64,000 bases of DNA, from assembly GCA_900112915.1 (NCBI GenBank), contig FONK01000002.1, positions 1 through 64,000 of the forward strand. The letters run 5' to 3'. Made by a program: the position numbers and the translations under genes. The notes beneath the pieces are model-generated. The model saw nothing but the letters and a program-made list of their open reading frames with translations, was not told the DNA's origin and did not search any database. Source of the DNA: Peptostreptococcaceae bacterium pGA-8 (lineage in GTDB: Bacteria; Bacillota; Clostridia; Peptostreptococcales; Anaerovoracaceae). The first letter of the stretch is position 1, and every line of letters starts with the position of its first letter. Positions 41,841-51,506 of this stretch are shown piece by piece.

Positions 41841-42972
41841 GCATCATAGATAAGGATTCGTCATTAGCGAGGGTATTAGCGTTATACAAGAACAATGTTT
41901 GCGTTATGCCCTCCCTTTTTATGATTTCATCAAGGCTTCCAAAGAAATATCTTGGGTCAACTACGACAATTTCTCTATAGCCCTGAGTTAAAAAGGGGAT
42001 AAAGCAATTGGCATATGAATCCTTAACCAGCAACAATTTTTCAGTAGAATTGGTGGGTGTTTTTATGGTGTAGTACGGATGATTCCAACCACCAAAAACA
42101 GTATATGCATCCTTCTTATCAAGATTATCAAATTGATAATAGGATGTAGTTTTCATTCGATCTTCAGAAAAGAAGATCACCGACTGCAGCTCTTCCTCAG
42201 GTTTATCAGGCACATAGATTTCCATAGTATCTTCGGTAACATCGGGGAAACCGCTTTTTGATGCCAGAGTTCCTCTAAAATCATTCCTTACAGGGAGCTT
42301 TTTATATTGAAGTTTATTATCTATGGACATTGTTTCCTTTGCTTTATTAAAGGCAATATATGCTCCGGTAGTAGTCCAGTGATGATCTGTGTGATAATAT
42401 AGCTGGACACTGTTTTTATTTGCCATAAATTCCTCACGGACATCAATCGGGGTTATGCCTGCATTTGAAATATCCTTGAACATTTGATCCATATAAGCAT
42501 TTTGATCCTTTAGCTTTACGGATAGAGGCAGCTTGTGCTTCATTATATTTCCAACAGTAGGAGCAATTAAGAAATATGACTTAATATGAGGATAGTTTCT
42601 ACTAAAGGATTTAAGGGAGTCGGTAATAACCTTCTTATTCTTAGCTGAGGGAATTTCAATTTCATCAATTAAATATCCGCTGCCGCTCTTGTATACACCG
42701 CCGGAATTCAGCTTGCCTATAGTAAGATCCAGTGCTGTTTTACATTTAACAAAAAAGCTTCTGAGCACAAATTGGTCGTTGACATAGGTTTCAGCCTTCT
42801 TCTCAAAGCGTCCCTCGATATATGTAGCAGGTGTGAGTGTAGGACGCTGCTCCAGGACTCTGTTTTCCACGGCAGAAAATCCTTTGTCAGGAATTATAAT
42901 GCTGCCAAATGAAAATACCACTATGAAAGCAATGAAAATGACTGCTAATTTTTCTTCAAAAGATTTAAACAT
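41830..42972 (-). CDS. DHHW-family (AlgX/AlgJ-like) polysaccharide O-acetylation protein
   Basis: 380 residues, with an N-terminal membrane anchor and an extracytoplasmic SGNH-like domain containing YYHTDHHWTTTGAY, the DHHW motif of the AlgX/AlgJ/DltD-like class. A late LLLVKDSYANCFIPFL block carries the D-S pair typical of the family. Such proteins transfer acetyl groups to cell-surface polysaccharide using acetyl moved across the membrane by an MBOAT protein. It is the last gene of a four-gene operon and overlaps folD by 11 bases tail to tail. Confidence 0.85.
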   Translation of the reverse strand: MFKSFEEKLAVIFIAFIVVFSFGSIIIPDKGFSAVENRVLEQRPTLTPATYIEGRFEKKAETYVNDQFVLRSFFVKCKTALDLTIGKLNSGGVYKSGSGYLIDEIEIPSAKNKKVITDSLKSFSRNYPHIKSYFLIAPTVGNIMKHKLPLSVKLKDQNAYMDQMFKDISNAGITPIDVREEFMANKNSVQLYYHTDHHWTTTGAYIAFNKAKETMSIDNKLQYKKLPVRNDFRGTLASKSGFPDVTEDTMEIYVPDKPEEELQSVIFFSEDRMKTTSYYQFDNLDKKDAYTVFGGWNHPYYTIKTPTNSTEKLLLVKDSYANCFIPFLTQGYREIVVVDPRYFFGSLDEIIKREGITQTLFLYNANTLANDESLSMMLTQ

Positions 42973-42986
42973 TTGGTCACCATTTC

Positions 42987-44381
42987 CTAAAATCTGAAGT
43001 ATAAAAATGGGTTGTACGAGCTATATACCAGATAAGCAGTAGACAGCACAAGGACAAGCATAAGCATTATAAGTGCAATGACCTTATTTCTGCTAATCAG
43101 CGTTTTGTATTGCTTAATAACCTCCGGAGTCGAAGCGAGAATACCGATAGCAAATAGAACTAAATTGGTTCTAATCAAATAAAGGGCGGAACTGTTTATA
43201 AGGGATTTTCCGCTTAGGAAAAACATTCCTTGTAGAGAACCGATTACTTCATTTAATGAGTCGGAGCTGAAAATAACCCAGCCTATTACAACAAAAAACA
43301 TGGTATAAAATGACTGAATCCGTGGACTCAATGTGTTTATACGATCTCCCCATAAATATTTTTCCAGGATAAGAAGGATACCGTAATACATTCCCCATAT
43401 AATAAAATTCCAGCTTGCTCCATGCCACATACCGGTAAGAGCCCAGACGATCAGGAGATTAATGATATGTCTCGATACTCTAACTCGGTTTCCTCCTAAT
43501 GGGAGATAAAGATAATCTCTAAACCAAGAGCTTAATGAGATATGCCATCTTCTCCAAAATTCTGTAATACTTTTTGAAATATATGGATAGTTAAAGTTTT
43601 CCACAAATGTAAAGCCAAACATCTTTCCGAGGCCTATTGCCATGTCGGAATAACCGCTGAAATCAAAATAAATTTGAAGAGTGAAGGCAAAGGCGCCTAT
43701 CCAAAGTCCCGCTACTGACTGGTCATCTGAAGAGAGGGAAGATACATAGCTGTAAACGGCTCCGAAATTATTGGCCAAAAGCACCTTCTTGCCCAGTCCT
43801 AAAATAAATCTTTCTGCTCCGATTCCAAATTCGGAAAGAGTAATTGTTCTATTGTGAAGCTGATCTTCAATATCCTTATATTGAACAACAGGTCCTGCAA
43901 TAAGCTGAGGAAACAGAGCTAAATACAGGGTAAAATCTAAAAGATTTTTTTGAACTCCTACCTTTTGCCTATATACATCAACTATGTATGATAGAGCTTG
44001 AAAGGTGTAGAAGGATATTCCTATAGGAAGTGCCAGGGCTGTATATTTAATATCAGTACCCAGTATACCGTTAACAGTATCCATAAGAAAGCCATAGTAC
44101 TTAAAGAATCCCAAGATAAACAGGTTTACTACAACTGTAAAAATAAAGGTTCCGCGCCCACCTCTACCGGTGGATGAATCCCTGTGAATATCAATAGCCA
44201 TAGAATAGTTAAATATTGCACTGAAAATCATGAGAAAAACATATACAGGCTCGCCCCAGCTGTAGAAAATTAGGCTGAAAATAAGCATTACAGTATTTCT
44301 GTATTTATCAGGTGCTATGAAATATAGTGCCAATAAAATAGGCAGGAAGTAATAGATGAAATATATACTGCTAAATAGCAT
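42987..44381 (-). CDS. MBOAT-family O-acyltransferase (AlgI/DltB-like)
   Basis: 464 residues with many membrane segments and the MBOAT signatures FWRRWHISLSSWFRDYLYLPLGG in pieces and LTGMWHGASWNFIIWG, which holds the catalytic His. It probably moves acyl groups across the membrane for O-acetylation of a surface glycan by the downstream DHHW protein. The start overlaps the DUF4358 gene by 11 bases. The target polymer is not encoded here. Confidence 0.92.
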   Translation of the reverse strand: MLFSSIYFIYYFLPILLALYFIAPDKYRNTVMLIFSLIFYSWGEPVYVFLMIFSAIFNYSMAIDIHRDSSTGRGGRGTFIFTVVVNLFILGFFKYYGFLMDTVNGILGTDIKYTALALPIGISFYTFQALSYIVDVYRQKVGVQKNLLDFTLYLALFPQLIAGPVVQYKDIEDQLHNRTITLSEFGIGAERFILGLGKKVLLANNFGAVYSYVSSLSSDDQSVAGLWIGAFAFTLQIYFDFSGYSDMAIGLGKMFGFTFVENFNYPYISKSITEFWRRWHISLSSWFRDYLYLPLGGNRVRVSRHIINLLIVWALTGMWHGASWNFIIWGMYYGILLILEKYLWGDRINTLSPRIQSFYTMFFVVIGWVIFSSDSLNEVIGSLQGMFFLSGKSLINSSALYLIRTNLVLFAIGILASTPEVIKQYKTLISRNKVIALIMLMLVLVLSTAYLVYSSYNPFLYFRF

Positions 44382-44829
44382 TCTTAAATACCTCCGCTAC
44401 CTTATCCGGCTTTTTTGAAACGCAAAAGAAAACATAGTTGCCCTTGTTGAAAATCTTTGCGTTTTTCAGTTGAGCAACCTGTTCAGGTCCGTATCCGTCG
44501 AATATTTTTATTTGAGACGCTATTCGTTCGTCGATAGCATCATTTACAATTTGAGTTTGAGACTTATCCTTCAGCTTAACTATTAACAGCTCGTCAACCC
44601 TCAGCGCTTCCTGATTTTTGTAGTATAAAACTTCAGAGAAGCTGGAGGCAGACAGCTTAATAAACTGATTCAACTGCCTGTCATTACATTTTTCCATGAC
44701 CTGGATCTGCTCATTGGCTACCAGGCTTTTTTCAACGGATTTCAGGGAAATGTCTTTCGCATTTCCGCTATTATATACAAAAGCTAAAAAAGCGAACAAA
44801 ATCACTAAAAATATTGTTTTTTTCAGCAT
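44371..44829 (-). CDS. DUF4358 secreted/membrane-anchored protein
   Basis: About 152 residues with an N-terminal hydrophobic signal/anchor (KTIFLVILFAFLAFVY) and a DUF4358 domain (EVLYYKNQEALRVDELLIVK, ending YVFFCVSKKPDKVAEVF). I start at the ATG overlapping the SGNH stop (TGATG at 44827-44831) rather than the longer frame from 44868. DUF4358 genes are commonly found with MBOAT/SGNH genes in Clostridia. The biochemical role is unknown; an accessory part of the acylation machine is inferred. Confidence 0.78.
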   Translation of the reverse strand: MLKKTIFLVILFAFLAFVYNSGNAKDISLKSVEKSLVANEQIQVMEKCNDRQLNQFIKLSASSFSEVLYYKNQEALRVDELLIVKLKDKSQTQIVNDAIDERIASQIKIFDGYGPEQVAQLKNAKIFNKGNYVFFCVSKKPDKVAEVFKNAI

Positions 44830-45608
44830 CACTTCATATCTGCCTTTTCTATCATATTTTCTATCCAAAGAGGGTAGAATGCAGCATTTACATGTATGCC
44901 ATCGGCAGCATAGAGTTCAGGATTTTTTTCTATAATAGAGCTGTTATCTATAAATTGATATTTCTCACTCTTACACATAGACTTGATAGCTGTATTAAAC
45001 TCCTTGTAATTGCCGATAATCGGTTTGTTTGCAATGGCCGCTTCAGTAGGGGGAAGAATACCGTTAATGTGAATCTTGGTTTTCGGACACTTCTTTTTAA
45101 ACTCCTTCAGAAGGTCTTTATATGCCTTTATAAACAGTTTAGAATCTCCTGAATAATTTCCCATGTCATTAACACCGAAGGTAAAGAAGGCGTGCTTCGG
45201 ATTGGCTGATGCGGCATCATCGAAAAGCTCTTCACCGTTAATAATAGAGGCGCCGATTTTACTGAAAACCTGTTCATCTGTAAGGAATTTGTATGCAGTA
45301 AGTCCCTCCGTTATTGAGTCACCGACAACTATGGAATTGGTAAAGATTTTTTGGTACCTTAAGCCGGGGTTGCTATCCTGACCTGACCCGTCAGCGGAAG
45401 GGGCCTTTTTTTCAATTTCAGTAAGCATATTTTCCACCTCTTCAACTGTCGGCTTTTGTATAGATTCAAGATATTCCTTATTTGATTCAATCACCTTGTC
45501 TTTTTTGTTCTTAGAGAATACTCCTAAAATTAAATGTGAAAGAAAAATTACTGTAATTAACAGTATTGTAATAATAAAAATTGTGTATTTTTTGTTTCTG
45601 ATTTTCAT
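44829..45608 (-). CDS. SGNH/GDSL-type esterase, membrane-anchored
   Basis: 259 residues with an N-terminal membrane segment (~8-30) and a GDSL/SGNH hydrolase domain: block I VVGDSITEG, the FGVNDMG block with its Asn, and C-terminal DGIHVN with Asp and His of the triad. It may act as O-acetyltransferase or esterase on the same glycan as the MBOAT and DHHW proteins. It is first in the operon; the next start overlaps its stop by 3 bases. Confidence 0.88.
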   Translation of the reverse strand: MKIRNKKYTIFIITILLITVIFLSHLILGVFSKNKKDKVIESNKEYLESIQKPTVEEVENMLTEIEKKAPSADGSGQDSNPGLRYQKIFTNSIVVGDSITEGLTAYKFLTDEQVFSKIGASIINGEELFDDAASANPKHAFFTFGVNDMGNYSGDSKLFIKAYKDLLKEFKKKCPKTKIHINGILPPTEAAIANKPIIGNYKEFNTAIKSMCKSEKYQFIDNSSIIEKNPELYAADGIHVNAAFYPLWIENMIEKADMK

Positions 45609-45763
45609 AGGGATATGATAGCAAAAAAGCCTATTAATTACAAGGGGATACTTGACCTTTTGAACAAAATAATATAAACTTTTTTAGATAGGCATATATG
45701 GCTTTTTTAACTCGTTTGCCTATGGAAAATCAGCTATAAAAACAGAAAGAAGAGGACTGCAAA
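45609..45763 (+). promoter_or_regulatory. valS upstream region with weak promoter
   Basis: TTGACC (45652-45657) pairs with a TATAAACT region (45673-45680); the exact -10 is uncertain. The leader can fold ATAGGCA/TGCCTAT (45688-45694, 45717-45723). There is no T-box: the region is too short and lacks the GGTGG-type T-box sequence. Regulation by uncharged tRNA-Val is therefore not supported. Confidence 0.4.
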
Positions 45764-48493
45764 TTGGAAAAGAATTTAGCAAAAACATATAATCCGAAGG
45801 ACTTTGAAGAACGCATTTATGATATGTGGGAAAAATCAGGAGCCTTTAAAGCTTCTGTGGATAAAAACAAGAAGCCCTACACAATAGTAATGCCACCACC
45901 AAATATTACGGGGCAGCTTCATATGGGTCACGCTCTGGATCAGACTCTTCAGGATGTTCTTACAAGATGGAAGAGAATGGAAGGCTATAGCGCTCTTTGG
46001 CTTCCGGGCAGCGATCATGCCAGTATTGCAACTGAGGTTAAGGTTGTTGAGAAAATAAGAGATGAAGAGGGCTTAACAAAAGAAGAGCTGGGCAGAGATG
46101 AGTTCCTGAAAAGAGCTTGGGCATGGAAAGAAGAATATGGTGGAAGAATCACCAGGCAATGTAGAAAGCTGGGGGATTCCTGCGACTGGAGCAGAGAAAG
46201 ATTTACTATGGATGAAGGATGTAATAAGGCTGTTAAGGAGTTCTTTGTTCATCTATATAAAAAGGGCTTAATCTACCGTGGGAACAGGCTGATCAACTGG
46301 TGCCCTGATTGTGGCACATCCTTGTCAGATGCCGAGGTTGAACATGAGGACAAAAACGGAATGTATTGGTATTTCAGATACCCGGCAGCTGATGAAAAGG
46401 GCAAAGACATTATTGTCGCTACATCAAGGCCTGAAACCATGTTTGGAGATGTGGCAATTGCCGTACATCCCGGTGATGAACGTTACAGGGATATTGTTGG
46501 TAAGAAGGTTCTTTTACCAATAGTTAACAGAGAAATTCCTGTAATTGCAGATATATATCCGGATCCGGAAAAGGGCACGGGAGCTGTTAAAATTACACCG
46601 GCTCATGACCCTAACGATTTTGAAGTTGGTGGAAGACACGATTTAGAGAATATTTCATGTATCAACGATGATGGTACCATGAATGAGCTTGCCGGCAAAT
46701 ATGAAGGTATGGATCGTTTCGAATGTAGAAAGGCGTGGGTTGCAGACCTTGAGGCAGCCGGATTTTTAATTAAGACTGAAGAAAAGGTAATTCCCGTGGG
46801 AACCTGCTATAGGTGCCATACTGTAGTTGAACCTATGCTTTCAGACCAGTGGTTTGTAAAGATGGAAGAGCTGGCTAAGCCTGCAATTGAGGCGGCAAAG
46901 TCAGGAGCGTTGGCCCATGTGCCTGAAAGATTTGAAAAAACATATTTACATTGGCTGGATGAAATTAGGGACTGGTGCATTTCAAGACAGCTTTGGTGGG
47001 GACACAGAATTCCTGCATGGTACTGTCAGGACTGTGGTGAGATTATTGTTGCAACAGATGAGCCGCAGACTTGTCACAAGTGCGGTTCAGCTAATTTAAA
47101 GCAGGACGAGGATGTTTTGGACACTTGGTTCTCATCAGCCCTATGGCCCTTCTCAACCCTAGGCTGGCCTGAAAAAACTCCGGAGCTTGACTACTTCTAT
47201 CCTACCGATGTTTTGGTAACAGGCTACGATATTATCTTCTTCTGGGTAGTAAGAATGGTATTTTCAGCATGTGAAGCTATGAAGCTTCCACCTTTCCATC
47301 ATGTTTATGTTCATGGCTTGGTTCGTGATGCTCAAGGCAGAAAGATGAGTAAGTCTCTTGGAAATGGCATTGATCCATTGGAAATAATAGAAAATGTCGG
47401 TGCGGACGCTCTTCGTTTCATGCTTACAAACGGTATAACGCCGGGCAATGACATGAGATTTAAAGAAGACAAGCTGGAATCTTCACGAAATTTTGCCAAC
47501 AAGCTTTGGAATGCATCAAGATTTGTAATAATGAATCTTCTCGATGAAAATGGAGATTTTAAGCCTATTGCCGAGGCACAGGTCAAAGATGGAAATTTTG
47601 TATTTGATGGACTTGAGCTTAAGCCGGAGGACAAATGGATTATTTCAAAGACAAATGATGCAACCGCATATGTAACCGGAAGCCTTGAAAAATACGATCT
47701 TGCTTTGGCAGGTCAGAGAATATATGACTTAATTTGGAATGAGTACTGTGACTGGTACATCGAGCTTGTTAAGAAAAGACTTTGGGGTGAGGATGAAGCG
47801 GACAAAGAAGTCGTACGTCTTGTGTTGATTACCTGCTTAAAGGATATGCTTAAGCTGCTACATCCGTTTATGCCTTTTATCACTGAAGAAATATGGAGCT
47901 TCTTACCTCATCATCAATGTGAAATCGGCAGTGAAAACGAAGAAGAATATTTGATTAAGGCAAAGTGGCCGGTATATTTGGAAGAAAGACATTTTGTAAG
48001 TGAAACGGCAATTCTTGAAAAGTCCATGGAGACAATAAGAGCCATAAGAAATATAAGGGCTGAAGCAGATGCCGCTCCATCTAAAAAGCTTAAGGCCATT
48101 ATTATTGCTTCAGGGGATGAGTTTGATAATATTTCCAAAGGTGAAAGATACATTAGGGATTTAGCTAACATTGAAAAGCTTACAATTTCAACAGATAAAT
48201 CTGCTGCAGAAGGTGAGGAGTCCATGTCTGCAGTAATTTCAGGAGCAGAAATATATATTCCGCTGGATGATTTGGTCGATTATGAAGCTGAATTTGCCAG
48301 ACTTTCAAAGGAAAAGAAAAGACTTGAAGGTGAAGTCAAGAGAGTTGTTTCAAAACTTTCAAATGAAGGCTTCATTTCAAAGGCTCCGGAAAAGGTAATT
48401 GAGGAAGAAAGGGCTAAGCAGGTTAAATATGAAGAGATGCTTGAAAAAGTTCTAAACCAGCTGGTCATTGTAGAGGGAAGGTTAAACAAGTAA
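45764..48493 (+). CDS. valS: Valine-tRNA ligase
   Basis: 909 residues, class I synthetase. The HIGH motif is PPPNITGQLHMGHAL, the KMSKS motif is GRKMSKSLGNG, the editing (CP1) domain includes ATSRPETMFGDVAIAVHP, and a C-terminal coiled coil (~845-905) contacts tRNA. The start is TTG at 45764 with AGAGGA 7 bases upstream. The stop overlaps the folC start (TAATG), so the pair is coupled. Confidence 0.96.
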   Translation: MEKNLAKTYNPKDFEERIYDMWEKSGAFKASVDKNKKPYTIVMPPPNITGQLHMGHALDQTLQDVLTRWKRMEGYSALWLPGSDHASIATEVKVVEKIRDEEGLTKEELGRDEFLKRAWAWKEEYGGRITRQCRKLGDSCDWSRERFTMDEGCNKAVKEFFVHLYKKGLIYRGNRLINWCPDCGTSLSDAEVEHEDKNGMYWYFRYPAADEKGKDIIVATSRPETMFGDVAIAVHPGDERYRDIVGKKVLLPIVNREIPVIADIYPDPEKGTGAVKITPAHDPNDFEVGGRHDLENISCINDDGTMNELAGKYEGMDRFECRKAWVADLEAAGFLIKTEEKVIPVGTCYRCHTVVEPMLSDQWFVKMEELAKPAIEAAKSGALAHVPERFEKTYLHWLDEIRDWCISRQLWWGHRIPAWYCQDCGEIIVATDEPQTCHKCGSANLKQDEDVLDTWFSSALWPFSTLGWPEKTPELDYFYPTDVLVTGYDIIFFWVVRMVFSACEAMKLPPFHHVYVHGLVRDAQGRKMSKSLGNGIDPLEIIENVGADALRFMLTNGITPGNDMRFKEDKLESSRNFANKLWNASRFVIMNLLDENGDFKPIAEAQVKDGNFVFDGLELKPEDKWIISKTNDATAYVTGSLEKYDLALAGQRIYDLIWNEYCDWYIELVKKRLWGEDEADKEVVRLVLITCLKDMLKLLHPFMPFITEEIWSFLPHHQCEIGSENEEEYLIKAKWPVYLEERHFVSETAILEKSMETIRAIRNIRAEADAAPSKKLKAIIIASGDEFDNISKGERYIRDLANIEKLTISTDKSAAEGEESMSAVISGAEIYIPLDDLVDYEAEFARLSKEKKRLEGEVKRVVSKLSNEGFISKAPEKVIEEERAKQVKYEEMLEKVLNQLVIVEGRLNK

Positions 48494-49797
48494 TGACTGA
48501 TGCCATTGCAACTATTTCAGCGTTTGAGCGGTTTGGAAGTATACTGGGTCTCGAACGAATGAATGAACTTTTAGAACGACTGGATAACCCGCAAAAGGCT
48601 CTTAAAGTAATCCATGTTGCAGGAACCAATGGAAAAGGTTCTGTATGCAGATTTGTTTACCATAGCCTAATGGAAGCCGGGTACAGTGTAGGAATATATT
48701 CATCTCCATTTCTGGAATGCTTTAACGAAAGAATTGAAATGGATGGCGCCATGATTTCCGATGAGGATTTGGAGAAATATACCGACATAGTTACGGCAGC
48801 AGCAAAGGAAATGGTTGAGGGAGGATTTGATTCTCCTACAGAATTTGAAGTGGTTACCGCCATTGCAATTTTATACTTCAAAGAAAAGCAATGCGATTAT
48901 GTGATATTGGAAGTTGGCTTAGGTGGCAGAGGTGATTCTACCAATGTAATAGATTTGCCGCTTATTACAGCAATAACATCCATTTCTTTCGATCATACGG
49001 ACAGATTGGGAGAAACCATAGAAGAAATAGCCGAAGAAAAGGCAGGCATAATAAAGGCTGACGTGCCTGTAATAACAGGGACCTTAGATGAGGCTGCCGA
49101 TGAAGTCATTTCCAAGGTTGCCTTAGAGAAAAAATCTCCGGTAATAAATACTGATAATTTTGATTACGAGATAATCAGTCAAACATTAGAGAATACATCC
49201 TTTAAAGCTAAGATACTAAATGAGGAGTATTTGGTTAAAATTCCGTTATTAGGTACACATCAGGTGGGAAATGGAATTATTGCATTAACTATACTGGAAT
49301 ATTTAAGAGCAAATGATATTGTTAAAATTACAAAAAAAGATATTTTAAAGGGATTTGAACATACAAAACACAAAGGTCGCTTTGAAATTATATCCAAAAA
49401 TCCAACTATAATTCTCGATGGAGGGCATAATCTTGCAGGCTCTCTGACTGTTGCAAAGACCTGCAATAAACTGCTTCAAGATAAAAAACTCTTACAGGTT
49501 GTAGGAATTCTTAAAGACAAGGATGTTAATGGCATAGTTGAAAATTTATTAAAGGTCGGGCCTGACTTTATTGTTACTGAAATCGACAATCCCAGAACTA
49601 TGACCGGTCCGGAGTTGAAGGAAGCGGTAGATAGCCTGGGGGGCAACTCTTTTGTGGCGGCAGACCCTATTGAAGCTGTGAAGCTGGCTATTTCCAAGAC
49701 CGATGAATATGATGGGATTGTAATTTCAGGCTCACTGTATTTGATTGGACAGATTAGGAGGGAAATTCAATTAATACTTCAGAAATCATGCAAGTAA
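48493..49797 (+). CDS. folC: Folylpolyglutamate / dihydrofolate synthase
   Basis: 434 residues of the Mur-ligase-like FolC family: P-loop AGTNGKGSVC, GLGGRGDSTN, SFDHTDRLGETIEEIAEEKAG in pieces, and C-terminal ILDGGHNLAGSL. It adds glutamates to folates and often also makes dihydrofolate. This complements the C1-folate genes at 38670-41840. It overlaps valS by one base and the lipid kinase gene by 10 bases. Confidence 0.94.
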   Translation: MTDAIATISAFERFGSILGLERMNELLERLDNPQKALKVIHVAGTNGKGSVCRFVYHSLMEAGYSVGIYSSPFLECFNERIEMDGAMISDEDLEKYTDIVTAAAKEMVEGGFDSPTEFEVVTAIAILYFKEKQCDYVILEVGLGGRGDSTNVIDLPLITAITSISFDHTDRLGETIEEIAEEKAGIIKADVPVITGTLDEAADEVISKVALEKKSPVINTDNFDYEIISQTLENTSFKAKILNEEYLVKIPLLGTHQVGNGIIALTILEYLRANDIVKITKKDILKGFEHTKHKGRFEIISKNPTIILDGGHNLAGSLTVAKTCNKLLQDKKLLQVVGILKDKDVNGIVENLLKVGPDFIVTEIDNPRTMTGPELKEAVDSLGGNSFVAADPIEAVKLAISKTDEYDGIVISGSLYLIGQIRREIQLILQKSCK

Positions 49798-50720
49798 ATA
49801 ATTTAATACGAAAAAAGATTTTGCTGGTATATAATCCCAATTCCGGCAACGGGCTGTTTATAAACAATTTGGATTATATTATTTCCAGATGTCAGAAGGC
49901 GGGATACAGGGTGATTCCACTCAGGGCCACCGGGGATTTCTCCATGGATGAGGTGTTTAGGGAAATTAAAGAATCAGGCAGGCTGAGTGAATACAGAGAG
50001 GTTATTGCAGCAGGTGGTGACGGAACTATCAATATCTGTGTAAATGCCATGGTTAAAAATGACATACATATGCCATTGGCTATTTTCCCCGCCGGAACTG
50101 CCAACGATTTCGCCCAATATTTCAATCTTAGCGACGATATTGAAAAGATGGTGGATATTGCGCTGTCTGATAATTTAGTAGCAGCTGACATTGGTAAAGT
50201 TAACGATAAATATTTTATTAATGTAGCAGCTATAGGACCTGTTGTTGACGTAAGTCAAAAAACAGATCCGACCTTAAAAAATACCATTGGAATATTCGCA
50301 TACTATCTAAAAGGCCTCACGGAAATTCATAATCTCAAGCCTAAAAAGGTTGTAATAACAACACCTGGAAGAGTCTATAGAGAAAAGATGTATTTCATGG
50401 TCGTTATGAATGGAACCTCTGCAGGTGGGTTTAGAAATTTGTCTCCGTCATCTGATGTAGGGGACGGGAAGCTGGATGTGGTTCTTTTCAGAAATATGAA
50501 CATATTTGAAATGCCAGCGCTATTTATTAAGATTTTACAGGGGAAGCATCCCAGCAGCAAAAGGGTGTTACACCTTCAAACCAATTCTCTGAAAATTGAA
50601 TCTGAGGAAAACCTGCCTACAGATATTGATGGAGAACATGGAGAAGCATTTCCATTGGAATTTACAGTAATCGAAAAACGCCTGAAAGTGTTTGCAGCTC
50701 CTGCAGATGCAAAGGAGTAG
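49788..50720 (+). CDS. Diacylglycerol kinase-type lipid kinase (YegS/DgkB family)
   Basis: 310 residues with a DAGK catalytic domain: KKILLVYNPNSGNGLF at the start, the nucleotide-binding AAGGDGTINICVNAM, and LAIFPAGTANDFAQYF. The C-terminal part (GFRNLSPSSDVGDGKLDVV) is typical. It phosphorylates diacylglycerol or a related lipid at the membrane. The start lies in the last codons of folC. The true substrate is unproven. Confidence 0.9.
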   Translation: MQVNNLIRKKILLVYNPNSGNGLFINNLDYIISRCQKAGYRVIPLRATGDFSMDEVFREIKESGRLSEYREVIAAGGDGTINICVNAMVKNDIHMPLAIFPAGTANDFAQYFNLSDDIEKMVDIALSDNLVAADIGKVNDKYFINVAAIGPVVDVSQKTDPTLKNTIGIFAYYLKGLTEIHNLKPKKVVITTPGRVYREKMYFMVVMNGTSAGGFRNLSPSSDVGDGKLDVVLFRNMNIFEMPALFIKILQGKHPSSKRVLHLQTNSLKIESEENLPTDIDGEHGEAFPLEFTVIEKRLKVFAAPADAKE

Positions 50721-50723
50721 AAA

Positions 50724-51506
50724 ATGTCGGACTCTAAGAAAAATGATTATGAGAAAATTTTACAATGTATTTTGGATATTGGCGAAGAGATGTTGGTATG
50801 CGGTGGTGAAGTCTCCAGAGTTCAGGACAGCATTTTCCGTATGTGTGAAAGCTATGGGGCAGACCCGACAAGAATTAATGTTTTCATCATAACTTCAAAT
50901 ATTCAGGTTACAATTCAGGCTCCGGATGGGAAGATAATTACACAAATCAGATGTGTTGTCAGAAATAATCCTAATTTTGCAATGATGGATAAACTGAACG
51001 ACCTGTCAAGATATGTTTGCAGTGTCAATCCGACAGAGGAGGAGCTTAGAGCCGCAATAGACAAAATAATACATGGTGCATATCAAAAAAGATGGCTTAA
51101 GTACTTAGGCGGTGCCATGGTTACTGCCGGCTTTACACCATTCTTCGGCGGTACATTAAGAGACGCCATGTGTGCAGGAATAATCGGTGTACTGATTATA
51201 TTTTTGGAAAGATTTTTGGCAAATAAGGAAAAGAATGAAATTGTATTCATATTTTTCATTTCTGCGGCAGCAGGTATGGCTGCCATCGCTTTGGTTAAGC
51301 TGGGGCTTGGAAATAATTTGGACAAGATAATGATAGGAAGTATAATGCTTATGATTCCGGGTCTTCATATGACAAACTCAATCAGAGATATGCTCATTGG
51401 AGACTTAGGCTCAGGATTGTTGAGACTTACCAATGCTTTGCTGGTGGCAGGTGCCATTGCATGTGGCATGGCTGCAACTATTATCGTCTTTGGAGGTTTG
51501 CTATGA
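50724..51506 (+). CDS. Threonine/serine exporter, ThrE N-terminal-type subunit (DUF1212)
   Basis: 260 residues. A soluble N-terminal part (LVCGGEVSRVQDSIFRMCESYGAD in pieces; the family's signature G-E-x-x-R-V-x-D) is followed by about five membrane segments from residue ~130. It forms a split ThrE exporter with the next gene, which begins in its final codons. It could relieve serine or threonine excess, in line with glyA immediately downstream and a homoserine dehydrogenase at 55281. Confidence 0.88.
   Translation: MSDSKKNDYEKILQCILDIGEEMLVCGGEVSRVQDSIFRMCESYGADPTRINVFIITSNIQVTIQAPDGKIITQIRCVVRNNPNFAMMDKLNDLSRYVCSVNPTEEELRAAIDKIIHGAYQKRWLKYLGGAMVTAGFTPFFGGTLRDAMCAGIIGVLIIFLERFLANKEKNEIVFIFFISAAAGMAAIALVKLGLGNNLDKIMIGSIMLMIPGLHMTNSIRDMLIGDLGSGLLRLTNALLVAGAIACGMAATIIVFGGLL

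Noticed and set aside
45609-45763. T-box riboswitch upstream of valS
   Set aside because: The intergenic region is only 155 bases and lacks a GGTGG-type T-box sequence and an antiterminator/terminator pair; the TAGGCA/TGCCTA pairing is short.
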